Positions 25,105-32,025 of a stretch of DNA of 64,000 nt are shown in pieces; the stretch's first letter is position 1, and each line of letters opens with the position of its first letter. Both the position numbers and the translations under genes were made by a program. The notes beneath the pieces are model-generated. The model was not told the DNA's origin, made no database searches, and saw only the letters and a list, made by a program, of their open reading frames with translations. The DNA comes from Aliitabrizicola sp031408575 (GTDB lineage Bacteria; Pseudomonadota; Alphaproteobacteria; Rhodobacterales; Rhodobacteraceae): contig JANNWS010000146.1 of the NCBI GenBank assembly GCA_031408575.1, forward strand, positions 1 to 64,000, in the 5' to 3' direction.

Positions 25105-25424
25105 CGTGATGGCCTTGTTCCAGGAATTTGTCCATCTCTAGTGCCGCAAATGGCATGCATCCACAAGGATGAGGCTGCGGTGACCCTGCCGGGAGCCCGA
25201 AGGACCCGGAGGGCGAAGCCCGAGGTCATGGCGGTGTCCGATTGCCATTTGTCGTTTGGGGTTCCGGTTCTCGACCCTCGACCCGAAGGCTGCACCAGCC
25301 CCCGACACGCGGAAGCAAGGCTGAGAGCAGACCGCGTTCTGCCGCCTTTCTTCAGACTGTGGTTGCCCGGTGGCTGCAGCAACCGCTCCGATACAGCCCC
25401 TGCCGCCCCTAACCTATTGATTTT
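25105..25424. other. Non-coding gap left of the integrated element
   Basis: 320 bases between the small basic protein gene and the left att copy. Open frames here look like shadows. A direct and inverted mix of CCGGAGGG/CCCGAAGG words at 25185-25230 suggests possible RNA structure, but I cannot match it to 6S, SRP, RNase P or tmRNA. This would have been the sequence downstream of tRNA-Thr before insertion. Confidence 0.4.
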
Positions 25425-25472
25425 ATGGTGCTGTGAGAGAGGATTGAACTCTCGACCTCACCCTTACCAAGG
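25425..25472. repeat. attL: 48-bp copy of the tRNA-Thr 3' segment
   Basis: Identical over all 48 bases to 35854-35901. It covers the sequence from the anticodon stem of tRNA-Thr to one base past its CCA end. It ends 17 bases from the integrase stop codon. The rest of the tRNA is absent on this side, so this is the partial copy left by integration. Confidence 0.95.
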
Positions 25473-25489
25473 TTTGCGTCATGTTCTGA

Positions 25490-26578
25490 TTACCCTTTAT
25501 TCTGCAAGGGGATAGCCTGTTTCGGCGAGTCAGCCTGTGCGGGCTTTGTACGGATGCGCTCTCTGATTTCGGCCTGATCTGTCTCGACGTGAGCGTACCG
25601 CGCATCGGGGAGCGAAGCGTTTTTCCAGCGCCCGGCATGGGCCGCAGTGATTGGATCGACGCCCTGCCGCACCCGCAATTCGGTATAGAAGCCGTGGCGA
25701 CCGGAATGGGCGGAGAGGTACGGAATGCCCGCCTTTTTGCAGATGGTCTTCCACGCCTTCATATAGCCGCCGCGCGTGGCATAGCCGAAGACACGGGCTT
25801 CAAGAACTTCGCCGGTCTTCCGGTTCACGGGCTTCTTGGGTGGCAGATTGGCAAGCTCCACCATCATCTGATGCGAGATGGTCACCCATTGTTCCTCGTG
25901 GCCCTTCTGAGCTTTGATCAGAAAACGCCGGTTCTTAAGGTCAAGGTCTTTCGGGGTCAGAGAAAACACCTGATCGGCGCGGCCTGCCGACTCGAAGATC
26001 AGCCGAGCGGCTGTGCTGTTGTACGGATCGGCGATGCGACAGAATGCTTCGAGCCAGTCGCGGGTGAAAGGTTGCACCTCGACCCGGCTTTTCTTGCCGC
26101 GCTTCTGATCCTGGGCGATCCGGACGCTGTCCTTGTACGCCTTGACCTTGATCGGCGCACATTTGCCCAAGTCATGAGCGTTGTTGATCACGGCCCGCAA
26201 GGGCGTGACCACCTGACGCCACCACGTGTCTGCAGCAGCAGTCGGATAGAGCTTCGGACCAAGATTCCGCACCATGAGCGGCGTCAGCTGATGAACCGGC
26301 AGATTGCCGACTTCGGCGATGATCGGGATCAGATACTTTGCCGCTTTTGGTGAGGCGGGATAAATCATCACCGCGTCCGCGACTGTAAAGATCGACTCAT
26401 CTCCAACGAGGTGACGACGCCTCTGCCGGTCTTCTTCGTTCCGGACCCATTCCCTTGCGCCAGCTTCTGTAGATGAGCCAGTGCTCCAGCGGTCGTAGTC
26501 TGTGATTGGCGTACCGTTGTACTCGACACGACCTCGAGCGTACCAGAATTTCCCGCGCTGATAGACTTCAAGCGGCAT
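25490..26578 (-). CDS. int: Tyrosine-family site-specific integrase
   Basis: Catalyses integration and excision at tRNA-Thr. It has 362 residues. The N-terminal MPLEVYQRGKFWYARGRV is an arm-binding-type segment; the core-binding domain spans about 65-160 and the catalytic domain 165-345. Catalytic residues by eye: R200 (ESAGRADQ), K225 or nearby, H291 and R294 (HSGRHGFY), H314 (AAHAGRW) and nucleophile Y328 (ARYAHVE). All are present, so the enzyme should be active. The 3' end lies beside attL. Its first 211 bases are also read in another frame by the excisionase-like gene. Confidence 0.95.
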   Translation of the reverse strand: MPLEVYQRGKFWYARGRVEYNGTPITDYDRWSTGSSTEAGAREWVRNEEDRQRRRHLVGDESIFTVADAVMIYPASPKAAKYLIPIIAEVGNLPVHQLTPLMVRNLGPKLYPTAAADTWWRQVVTPLRAVINNAHDLGKCAPIKVKAYKDSVRIAQDQKRGKKSRVEVQPFTRDWLEAFCRIADPYNSTAARLIFESAGRADQVFSLTPKDLDLKNRRFLIKAQKGHEEQWVTISHQMMVELANLPPKKPVNRKTGEVLEARVFGYATRGGYMKAWKTICKKAGIPYLSAHSGRHGFYTELRVRQGVDPITAAHAGRWKNASLPDARYAHVETDQAEIRERIRTKPAQADSPKQAIPLQNKG

Positions 26579-26787
26579 GGCTGACCCTCAATCAGGATTG
26601 TGTCAATGTGGTGCGGCAGCAAAATCATGCACTTGCCGGTGCCGATGCGCGCGCCAAAGCGATTTGCACGCTCGCGCAGTGTCCGTTCGGAAATCTTAAG
26701 TCCGCGCTCCGCGAGGATCGCAGCCCATTCGCAGGGCTTTTTGCCAGTGTCGAGCACCGCAGATCCAAAGGGGGCGAGGTAGGTCAT
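26368..26787 (-). CDS. Excisionase-like small DNA-binding protein
   Basis: A 139-residue protein starting MTYLAPFGSAVLDTGKKP. The segment EWAAILAERGLKISERTLRERANRFGA looks like a winged-helix/MerR-type recognition unit, and GKCMILLPHHIDTILIEGQPC follows. This arrangement is typical of the short protein encoded just upstream of integrases in alphaproteobacterial islands, where an Xis or AlpA-like role is usual; function is inferred. The ATG shares one base with the stop of the regulator upstream. The last 70 codons overlap the integrase gene in a different frame, an unusually long overlap. Confidence 0.72.
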   Translation of the reverse strand: MTYLAPFGSAVLDTGKKPCEWAAILAERGLKISERTLRERANRFGARIGTGKCMILLPHHIDTILIEGQPCRLKSISAGNSGTLEVVSSTTVRQSQTTTAGALAHLQKLAQGNGSGTKKTGRGVVTSLEMSRSLQSRTR

Positions 26788-27434
26788 CAGGCTGCACCTA
26801 TTTCCGCCAGGCGGACAATAGGGCGCGGCAAGCGAGATGCCAAAAGCGATGCGATAGCCGGCATCGGCAATACAATGATCGGACCTTGCCATGCCGGATG
26901 GTCATACATGACGTCAGACCACGGATCGTCATCGCCGTAGAAAAACTCTGCATGGCCATTAGCCCACAAGACGAACAGGTTCGGCGACTTCTCTCCACGC
27001 ATGCCAAGTTGCTTTTCGAGAAGTTCGGAGAGCAACTGCAGGGCGATGATGCCGCGCACCCGTTTTTCAACCGCCTCGTCCAGATCGGGGAGCGATTCTC
27101 TGGTCAGAGCCAAATCATCGTCCGCCTCGTCCCGCGTCTCTGCAAGGGCAGCCCTGGCAACTTCATCGGAATAGAGGCGTGATTGCCGAAAAACGCCCAA
27201 TACAATACCTCGCGCGGCAGTATCGGCAAACGTGACAGCCACCTTCGGCCCAATGCCCCTCTCGGAAAGCAAGCCAATTACCATAAGGCGGGCCGTATCC
27301 AGAAGCGTGAAGCGGGCGTGGCCCTTCATTTTGGGGAGATAGCCAGCCCGCCGCAGGTTTCGTTGATTGTCCAAGGACACTCCGGAGATTTCGGAAACCT
27401 CTCCTGGGGTCAAAAGATCGAACTGAAGGTGCAT
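26787..27434 (-). CDS. MerR-like helix-turn-helix regulator of the element
   Basis: 215 residues. The N-terminal LLTPGEVSEISGVSLDNQRNLRRAGYLP resembles a MerR/AlpA DNA-binding head, followed by ARFTLLDTARLMVIGLLSERGIGPKVAV, a helical linker. The C-terminal half is unknown and acidic. I start at the ATG at 27434 because GGAG lies five bases upstream; the frame is open to a GTG at 27467. A perfect 16-bp palindrome sits just upstream, overlapping the expected -10, which suggests self-control. It leads the leftward regulator-xis-int operon. Confidence 0.75.
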   Translation of the reverse strand: MHLQFDLLTPGEVSEISGVSLDNQRNLRRAGYLPKMKGHARFTLLDTARLMVIGLLSERGIGPKVAVTFADTAARGIVLGVFRQSRLYSDEVARAALAETRDEADDDLALTRESLPDLDEAVEKRVRGIIALQLLSELLEKQLGMRGEKSPNLFVLWANGHAEFFYGDDDPWSDVMYDHPAWQGPIIVLPMPAIASLLASRLPRPIVRLAEIGAA

Positions 27435-27454
27435 AACAACTCCGGGGCTTGCTT

Positions 27455-27489
27455 CGTGTGACCTCACACGAAAATTTGGATCGTGTCAA
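27455..27489 (-). promoter_or_regulatory. Promoter with overlapping operator for the regulator-xis-int operon
   Basis: On the minus strand a perfect TTGACA is at 27489-27484. A 16-bp palindrome, CGTGTGACCTCACACG, spans 27455-27470, with 7-base arms around a CC centre, and overlaps the position where the -10 should fall, about 17 bases downstream. A repressor bound there would block RNA polymerase. The MerR-like protein encoded next is the obvious candidate ligand. Confidence 0.6.
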
Positions 27490-27517
27490 GCCACCCGGTT
27501 CTCCATGGCGTTCATGG

Positions 27518-27709
27518 CTACCCCCCGTCCAGATCATCCCGGAGCCGCGCGGCCCTATCGACAATCTCGCCGATCAGAGCGGACATGGCGTTGCTGGCCG
27601 GTGAAGGGGGGCGTTCAATATGATCAATCACCAGATCGAGCGCCTGGCTGAGGGCATGAAGATGGGACGCATCGCACCACAGTCGCATACGGGTTTTCGG
27701 TTCGCTCAT
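27518..27709 (-). CDS. Small protein of the element (function unknown)
   Basis: Sixty-three residues, MSEPKTRMRLWCDASHLHAL, with a long predicted helix LSQALDLVIDHIERPP and a second IGEIVDRAARLRDDLD. No known family is recognised. Its ATG overlaps the stop of the gene upstream by 4 bases, which supports it being translated as second gene of a two-gene leftward unit opposite the XRE repressor. Possible early or regulatory function. Confidence 0.6.
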   Translation of the reverse strand: MSEPKTRMRLWCDASHLHALSQALDLVIDHIERPPSPASNAMSALIGEIVDRAARLRDDLDGG

Positions 27710-27960
27710 GGCTGCGCCCCCTCCAGTTCTTTGGCGATGGTGACGGAATCGAGTGCAATGTTCAGTTCCGATGCGATCTTGAGCGCGCCCTCAATCAGTC
27801 CCAGCGTCAGATCGCGACGGCGCTCGTATGCGGCCAACGAGTTCAGGGCCTCGAGAAGCATTTCGAGCTGCAAGGAGTCTTCCTGAAGCGTGGAGAGATA
27901 GGCGGCAAGTCTATCAGGCAAGCCGGTATCGGTCCCCGGCGTGAGGGTTGTGGTGGTCAT
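27706..27960 (-). CDS. Small helical protein of the element (function unknown)
   Basis: Eighty-four residues, mostly helical: DRLAAYLSTLQEDSLQLEML, then LNSLAAYERRRDLTLGLIEG. I start at the ATG at 27960, which has AGGA about 8 bases upstream; the longer frame upstream is antisense to the XRE gene. It is divergent from the XRE repressor, with one of the two 17-bp candidate operators in the 58-base gap between them, so it is probably controlled by that repressor. Confidence 0.62.
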   Translation of the reverse strand: MTTTTLTPGTDTGLPDRLAAYLSTLQEDSLQLEMLLEALNSLAAYERRRDLTLGLIEGALKIASELNIALDSVTIAKELEGAQP

Positions 27961-27985
27961 TGCTTTGTTCCTTGCGTGGTGGTTT

Positions 27986-28040
27986 AATACCGAAAGTATC
28001 AACACATCAGGCAAGCGCATGTCAATACCGAAAGTATCAA
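27986..28040. promoter_or_regulatory. Paired 17-bp operators for the XRE repressor
   Basis: AATACCGAAAGTATCAA occurs twice, at 27986-28002 and 28024-28040, 38 bases apart. Each contains the inverted pair ATAC/GTAT around CGAAA. The first lies between the divergent starts, and the second lies inside the first codons of the XRE gene itself. Two identical sites flanking a repressor start codon are what an autoregulated lysogeny-type switch would use. Confidence 0.75.
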
Positions 28041-28264
28041 TTGAACAGGTGAAAGCGGCGCGCGCTTTGTTGCGTTGGTCACAGGCTGACCTCGCCAAAC
28101 ATTCGACCGTATCCATTCCAACGGTGAAGCGCCTCGAGGCCGAAACCGGCGAAATTGGTGGTCGGGTTGTTACGGTGCAGGCAATCCGCGCCGCCCTCGA
28201 GTCTGCCGGAATCGAGTTCATCGAAGAAAACGGCGGCGGTGCTGGGGTGAGGTTGAAGAAATGA
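28019..28264 (+). CDS. XRE/Cro-type repressor
   Basis: Eighty-one residues with a lambda-repressor-like helix-turn-helix: VKAARALLRWSQADLAKHSTVSIPTVKRLE. This is followed by the AIRAALESAGIEFIEENG tail common to short alphaproteobacterial XRE regulators. It is divergent from the small-protein pair and carries two candidate operators at its 5' end. It is likely the master repressor keeping the satellite quiet, with induction by a helper factor or SOS being possible. The next gene overlaps it by 4 bases (ATGA). Confidence 0.85.
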   Translation: MSIPKVSIEQVKAARALLRWSQADLAKHSTVSIPTVKRLEAETGEIGGRVVTVQAIRAALESAGIEFIEENGGGAGVRLKK

Positions 28265-28458
28265 TCGCTCGCGACCTGACAGACAGCAATCAACATGAGG
28301 CTGGCGACCGAACGTTCGTGATCGGGCAGCAGTTCGCGGATTTCATCGTTGCGCACCCGTATGTCGCCGGGAATGTCGATCTAAAGCACTTGGCCGACAA
28401 GATCGAAGCCGACCTGGCCGACCTGTACCAGCTGATCTGGAAAACCGAACCGAAGTAG
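28261..28458 (+). CDS. Small acidic protein co-translated with the XRE repressor
   Basis: Sixty-five residues, net acidic, MIARDLTDSNQHEAGDRTF, with a C-terminal helix LADKIEADLADLYQLIW. The ATG overlaps the repressor stop as ATGA. No family recognised. The coupling to the repressor suggests an anti-repressor, co-regulator or immunity role, which is speculation. It converges with the head operon. Confidence 0.58.
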   Translation: MIARDLTDSNQHEAGDRTFVIGQQFADFIVAHPYVAGNVDLKHLADKIEADLADLYQLIWKTEPK

Positions 28459-28539
28459 AATTGCGCGCCGCGCCCGCCGAAAGGTTGGAATGCAGGCCGC
28501 GCGCTGACGGGGTTTTGGTACTTGCCGTCCGAACCGGGT

Positions 28540-28561
28540 GCTTTGGCCGAGTATCCAAAGC
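28540..28561. terminator. Weak hairpin between convergent operons
   Basis: GCTTTGG at 28540-28546 pairs with CCAAAGC at 28555-28561 around an 8-base loop, in the 117-base gap where the repressor pair and the leftward head operon converge. There is no T-run, so a terminator role is only suggested by position. Confidence 0.3.
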
Positions 28562-28575
28562 CAGGCGCACCCTGC

Positions 28576-28782
28576 CTATCCCTTCATGAGCATTGCATCC
28601 TGCGTCATGCGCCGCCCCAGAGCTGCCAGGTCGTCCAGGCGCAACACGAAGTGCCATTCCTTGCCGGGTGCGGTGATCTCGAGCACGACATGGTTCGGAT
28701 TGTCCCTGATGCCGCAAGTCCGAACGCCGGTCAGATGGTAGAGGTGAAAGTCGTCATCGGAGTCAGGCATTTGCATCGCCAC
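28576..28782 (-). CDS. Small protein at the end of the head operon
   Basis: Sixty-eight residues, starting MAMQMPDSDDDFHLYHLTG, with alternating hydrophobic strands (NHVVLEITAPGKEWHFVLRLDDL). The start lies within the last codons of the portal gene (20-base overlap), so it is probably the last gene of the packaging operon. No family is recognised. A size-redirecting or head-completion role is conceivable but unsupported. Confidence 0.58.
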   Translation of the reverse strand: MAMQMPDSDDDFHLYHLTGVRTCGIRDNPNHVVLEITAPGKEWHFVLRLDDLAALGRRMTQDAMLMKG

Positions 28783-29851
28783 CTCCCCAGTTGACGGCCA
28801 GAAGCGCCGTATTCAATTCCTCCGGTGACAGGCCCAGTTCTTTTGCGCGGCCCATCGCCTCGATCAGCGAAGACAGCGCACGGGCGCGGCCGCCTGCGTC
28901 GAATGCCTGCAGCGGACGGCCAATGTCGATCCTAACCTGCCCGCCCAGCTTGCGCGCCGCCTCCACGGCCAGCATCTGCGCCATGGGCTCCAGCACCCAG
29001 CCCGCAAGGTGACGCTGCGCCTCACGCACCATCGGCCCCGTGGTGGCCGCGTTGAACAGGCCGGGCAGCACGCCGAAGGCCATGCAGACCGAATCCCGCG
29101 CTGCTTTCAGCGTCTCGCCGGTCATGGATTTGGACAGGTCGGGCGACAGCTGTTCCAGCCGCTGCCCCAGTGCCGGGTTCATGCCCGCCGCTGTTGCCTG
29201 TGCTACGCCTTCGATCACCAGGCTGTTGCCGCGACGGCCCCGGAACGCGGATCGCATCGCCGCCATGTCTTCGGGCGTACTATCGGGCAGCGGGATGATC
29301 AGACTTCCCAGCGGGGCGTTCTGGAATGTCTCTGCCAGTGCGGTTTCCAGCACCTCGAGCAAGCCCGCCGTGAGGCTTGCGCGGCGCAGCGGCGGAACAC
29401 CCGCCCAGGGCGCTGCAGGATCGGCCCCGATGCGCAGGTGCAGCACTTCGGGCGACAAGACCGTGATGCTGCGACTGCCCGACACCTCGGGAATCGTCAG
29501 CCGGTAGGCGCGCGGCTGGCCGTCGCGGGTTGTTAGATCCCACTCACTTGCTGCGACAAGCGTGCCGTCCACCGCGATCAGCATGACAGCCTCTCCGCGC
29601 ATCGCGCAAGATCGTGCGATCATGGCCATGGTCGGGCGGTCCAGTGCCGGTGCGCCCTCCACATCGGCAAGGGCGAAAGCGTTTTCCCAAAGCGACACGC
29701 AGGATGCGACAGTGCCGGTCAGTTCGGCAAGCCCGCTGCGCCCGGTGATATAGGCCGCACGCGCCGCGATGATCTGCGCCGTGTAAGTCGATCCACTGGA
29801 CCGCGCCTCGACCGGCTGTCGTTTATTTCTGAGCCATTGCAGCATGATCAC
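28763..29851 (-). CDS. HK97-type phage portal protein
   Basis: Forms the dodecameric ring at the capsid vertex through which DNA enters and to which connectors and tail attach. Its 362 residues are slightly short for the family (about 380-430). Typical regions: the LWENAFALADVEG stem region, ILSPEVLHLRIG-like block (here TVLSPEVLHLRIG) near residue 130, and the C-terminal helix-turn PELSKSMTGETL-like stretch with VCMAFGVLPGLF near residue 260. The ATG overlaps the protease stop by 4 bases. It belongs to the leftward head operon. Confidence 0.9.
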   Translation of the reverse strand: MIMLQWLRNKRQPVEARSSGSTYTAQIIAARAAYITGRSGLAELTGTVASCVSLWENAFALADVEGAPALDRPTMAMIARSCAMRGEAVMLIAVDGTLVAASEWDLTTRDGQPRAYRLTIPEVSGSRSITVLSPEVLHLRIGADPAAPWAGVPPLRRASLTAGLLEVLETALAETFQNAPLGSLIIPLPDSTPEDMAAMRSAFRGRRGNSLVIEGVAQATAAGMNPALGQRLEQLSPDLSKSMTGETLKAARDSVCMAFGVLPGLFNAATTGPMVREAQRHLAGWVLEPMAQMLAVEAARKLGGQVRIDIGRPLQAFDAGGRARALSSLIEAMGRAKELGLSPEELNTALLAVNWGGGDANA

Positions 29852-30432
29852 CTCCAGCGGTTTGACGGGTGTGCAGCTGGGGCCGATCTGGCGATAGCTG
29901 CAGGGTTCCAGTTGCGCGCCTCGATCTGCGCGGTCGGATAGGCGGGGCGGGTCACGATGCTGATTTCCTCGAGCTGCGCCGCGCGGATCGTGCGCAGCAC
30001 CGCCGCGCCCTTTCGTTCGATCGACTCTGACCCTTCGCCCGGCACCAGGCGAAAGCCGGGCGACAGGCCGGGAATTAGGCCCGCCCGGATGCCCGCGAGC
30101 ATGTTCGACACATAGGTGACGCCTGCCAGCGACGCGTCGATCCGCGCTTCGATCAGCAGCGCGTCATCGGTTTCGGTGAGGGTAAGCGTTCCGGCCCGCA
30201 CCGATGCCATGGGCTGTGCGAAGTCATGCTGGGCCAACAGGTGAATGTCAGGATCGCGCCGATCAAGGCGCGGTCCGAAGGCGCGAGGGGCGAACACCTC
30301 GCGCAGCTCTGGCATCCCGTCCCCGCCTTCGCGGAGAACGGTTTCTTGGCCATAAGGAAAGCGGCCGGAAAGACGGGTTTGACCGCCCTCCGTGCGCAGC
30401 TCGAGCCCGCCCAGGTGAACGCCCCAGAGCAT
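29848..30432 (-). CDS. HK97-family prohead protease
   Basis: Serine protease that trims the scaffold part of the capsid protein during head maturation. It has 194 residues, the usual size. Catalytic residues by family pattern: H69 in LLAQHDFAQPMA and S124 in PGLSPGFR. LEEISIVTRPAYP near residue 155 is the conserved C-terminal block. The ATG at 30432 shares bases with the capsid stop. The upstream frame extension is capsid shadow and is rejected. Gene order portal-protease-capsid is standard for HK97-like heads. Confidence 0.93.
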   Translation of the reverse strand: MLWGVHLGGLELRTEGGQTRLSGRFPYGQETVLREGGDGMPELREVFAPRAFGPRLDRRDPDIHLLAQHDFAQPMASVRAGTLTLTETDDALLIEARIDASLAGVTYVSNMLAGIRAGLIPGLSPGFRLVPGEGSESIERKGAAVLRTIRAAQLEEISIVTRPAYPTAQIEARNWNPAAIARSAPAAHPSNRWR

Positions 30433-31685
30433 CAGGCTACGTTCACGCCGGTCAGCATTTCCAGCTGAGTGCCGCGCGCAACCGTCACGTCCGCAGTCGT
30501 CAACGCGGTCAGCCGCAGACCGCCCGAGGCCGCGTCCGAGAACGGATCGCGGATCAGGTCCACGGCACCCCAGATTCCAACGAAAATTGGGGCGACACCG
30601 CCCGCGTTCGTTGTCAACAGCGCGTTGACGTTGTTCGCCACGGGTGCTGCCAGCGCGTTCGACGTCATCGCTATGTTGGCCAGCGGGATGTTGTCCAGCA
30701 TCCTCGACCATTCGCTCACAGCCGTGCTTGCGATCAAAGTTCCGTCCATTTTCGACCAGACTTCCGGGCGGATCAGAAGGCGCACCGCGTCGGGCGCGCC
30801 TGCGGCATTGGCCAGCATGAACCGCTGCACCGCCGCCCGGAACACCGACCAGGTGGCAGCCGCGCCAACGGCGGCGCTGGTGATGCCATAGGTCGCGGGC
30901 GTGGTCATGACGCCCAGCGGTTCGCCGGACGCGCCCGCGCCAAGGAAAATCGCCTTGTCCAGAGCGGCGGCAATCGCGCCGTTCATGTCGCGCCGCACCG
31001 CGTCCTCGAGCGCAGAGCCCGACTGCAGCATGGCCTTGCGGCTGATCTGCATCCGAATGCCCAGCGTGTTGTTCGGTGCCAGCGCCTTGTCCACCGTGGT
31101 GTAGGCGGTCGGACCTGCGACAGAACCGGATTCCGTGGTCTGCCAGCCCGCCGTCACGGCGGAAGTCGTTACTGGCCACTCAACCAAACCAGCCTCGATG
31201 CCGATCATCTGCGCACCCATGCGGGCCGCTACCGAGTCCGGGAACAGCCGGTCGATGATCGGGCGCGTCGAAAGCGGGTTCGGGGTGCCAGCGGCAACCG
31301 TGTTCCGGCGTTCGAGCGCAGCCCATGGCACCGGGGTGCCACGATAGCCGCCCTTCGCGCGCAGCTCGGTCACGGCTTCCAGCGTGCGACCGTCCAGGGC
31401 GCGGCCTTCCTGCAGCAGCAACGCCACCTGGCGCAGCTCAAAGCCTGCGATCAAGGCTTCCCATTCGTGACCGGCGCGGGTTTCCAGATCGGCCCCGGCG
31501 TCGCGGCGTTCGGTATCTTCGGCAATCAAGGCCGCACGATACCGCGTCTCGTTGGCGCGATACTCTGCGTCCATCGTTTCCATGTTGCGGATTTCGTCCG
31601 CCGTGGCGTCCGCCTTGCCGACAAGGACCGTGAGCGCCTGCCGAATTTCCGACTGGCGCCGGGTGATCTTCACTGAGTCAAGCAT
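30432..31685 (-). CDS. HK97-fold major capsid protein
   Basis: 417 residues. The first ~110 form a charged coiled-coil delta/scaffold domain (TADEIRNMETMDAEYRANE) that the adjacent protease would remove. The remainder shows the HK97 capsid pattern: GSVAGPTAYTTVDKALAPNN with strand-rich IRMQISRKAMLQSG, then the ASGEPLGVMTTPATYG loop and the C-terminal VWGAVDLIRDPFSDA-like strand (here IWGAVDLIRDPFS). I start at the ATG at 31685, preceded by AGGAGA. The start overlaps the HNH stop by 8 bases. Confidence 0.93.
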   Translation of the reverse strand: MLDSVKITRRQSEIRQALTVLVGKADATADEIRNMETMDAEYRANETRYRAALIAEDTERRDAGADLETRAGHEWEALIAGFELRQVALLLQEGRALDGRTLEAVTELRAKGGYRGTPVPWAALERRNTVAAGTPNPLSTRPIIDRLFPDSVAARMGAQMIGIEAGLVEWPVTTSAVTAGWQTTESGSVAGPTAYTTVDKALAPNNTLGIRMQISRKAMLQSGSALEDAVRRDMNGAIAAALDKAIFLGAGASGEPLGVMTTPATYGITSAAVGAAATWSVFRAAVQRFMLANAAGAPDAVRLLIRPEVWSKMDGTLIASTAVSEWSRMLDNIPLANIAMTSNALAAPVANNVNALLTTNAGGVAPIFVGIWGAVDLIRDPFSDAASGGLRLTALTTADVTVARGTQLEMLTGVNVA

Positions 31686-32025
31686 CGGGTTCTCCTGTTG
31701 TGATGCCTCGTTTTCCGGGCCGCTCGAGTTGCGACACGGCTTCCGCCCAAGCCTGGCGGGCGTCCGAAGGCGGGCGATGCCCGCACTCGATTCTGGTTTT
31801 TTTCGTGTGACAGGAACCGCACAGAGCCTGAAGATTTCCCGGTTCATAGGACAATTCGGGATGCGTCCGGACGGGCTTGATATGGTCCACCTCGAGCCGC
31901 CCCGCCGTGCCGCAGCACTTGCAGCGAAAGCCGTCACGCTCGAGGGTGGCCATGCGCAGAACCTGCCAGCGCGCGCCTCGCGTGACCCGCTTCGAAAAGC
32001 GGTGATGATCCTGCCTCACGCCCAT
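31678..32025 (-). CDS. HNH endonuclease of the packaging module
   Basis: 115-residue nuclease. The HNH core is VDHIKPV (H48), NLQALCGSCH (N64, H73), with zinc-binding pairs C35/C38 and C69/C72. Small HNH proteins next to the large terminase are required partners for cos-type packaging in HK97-like phages and are kept in capsid-forming satellites. I start at the ATG at 32025, overlapping the terminase stop by 10 bases. Family assignment is firm; the packaging role comes from context. Confidence 0.92.
   Translation of the reverse strand: MGVRQDHHRFSKRVTRGARWQVLRMATLERDGFRCKCCGTAGRLEVDHIKPVRTHPELSYEPGNLQALCGSCHTKKTRIECGHRPPSDARQAWAEAVSQLERPGKRGITTGEPDA

Noticed and set aside
25105..25424. Possible structured RNA (SRP, 6S or tmRNA)
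   Set aside because: None of the conserved core words of these RNAs could be found; only generic GC-rich pairing is present.
29848..31179. Longer start for the prohead protease
   Set aside because: The first ~250 codons are an out-of-frame reading of the capsid gene; the ATG at 30432 gives the family N terminus and a coupled start.
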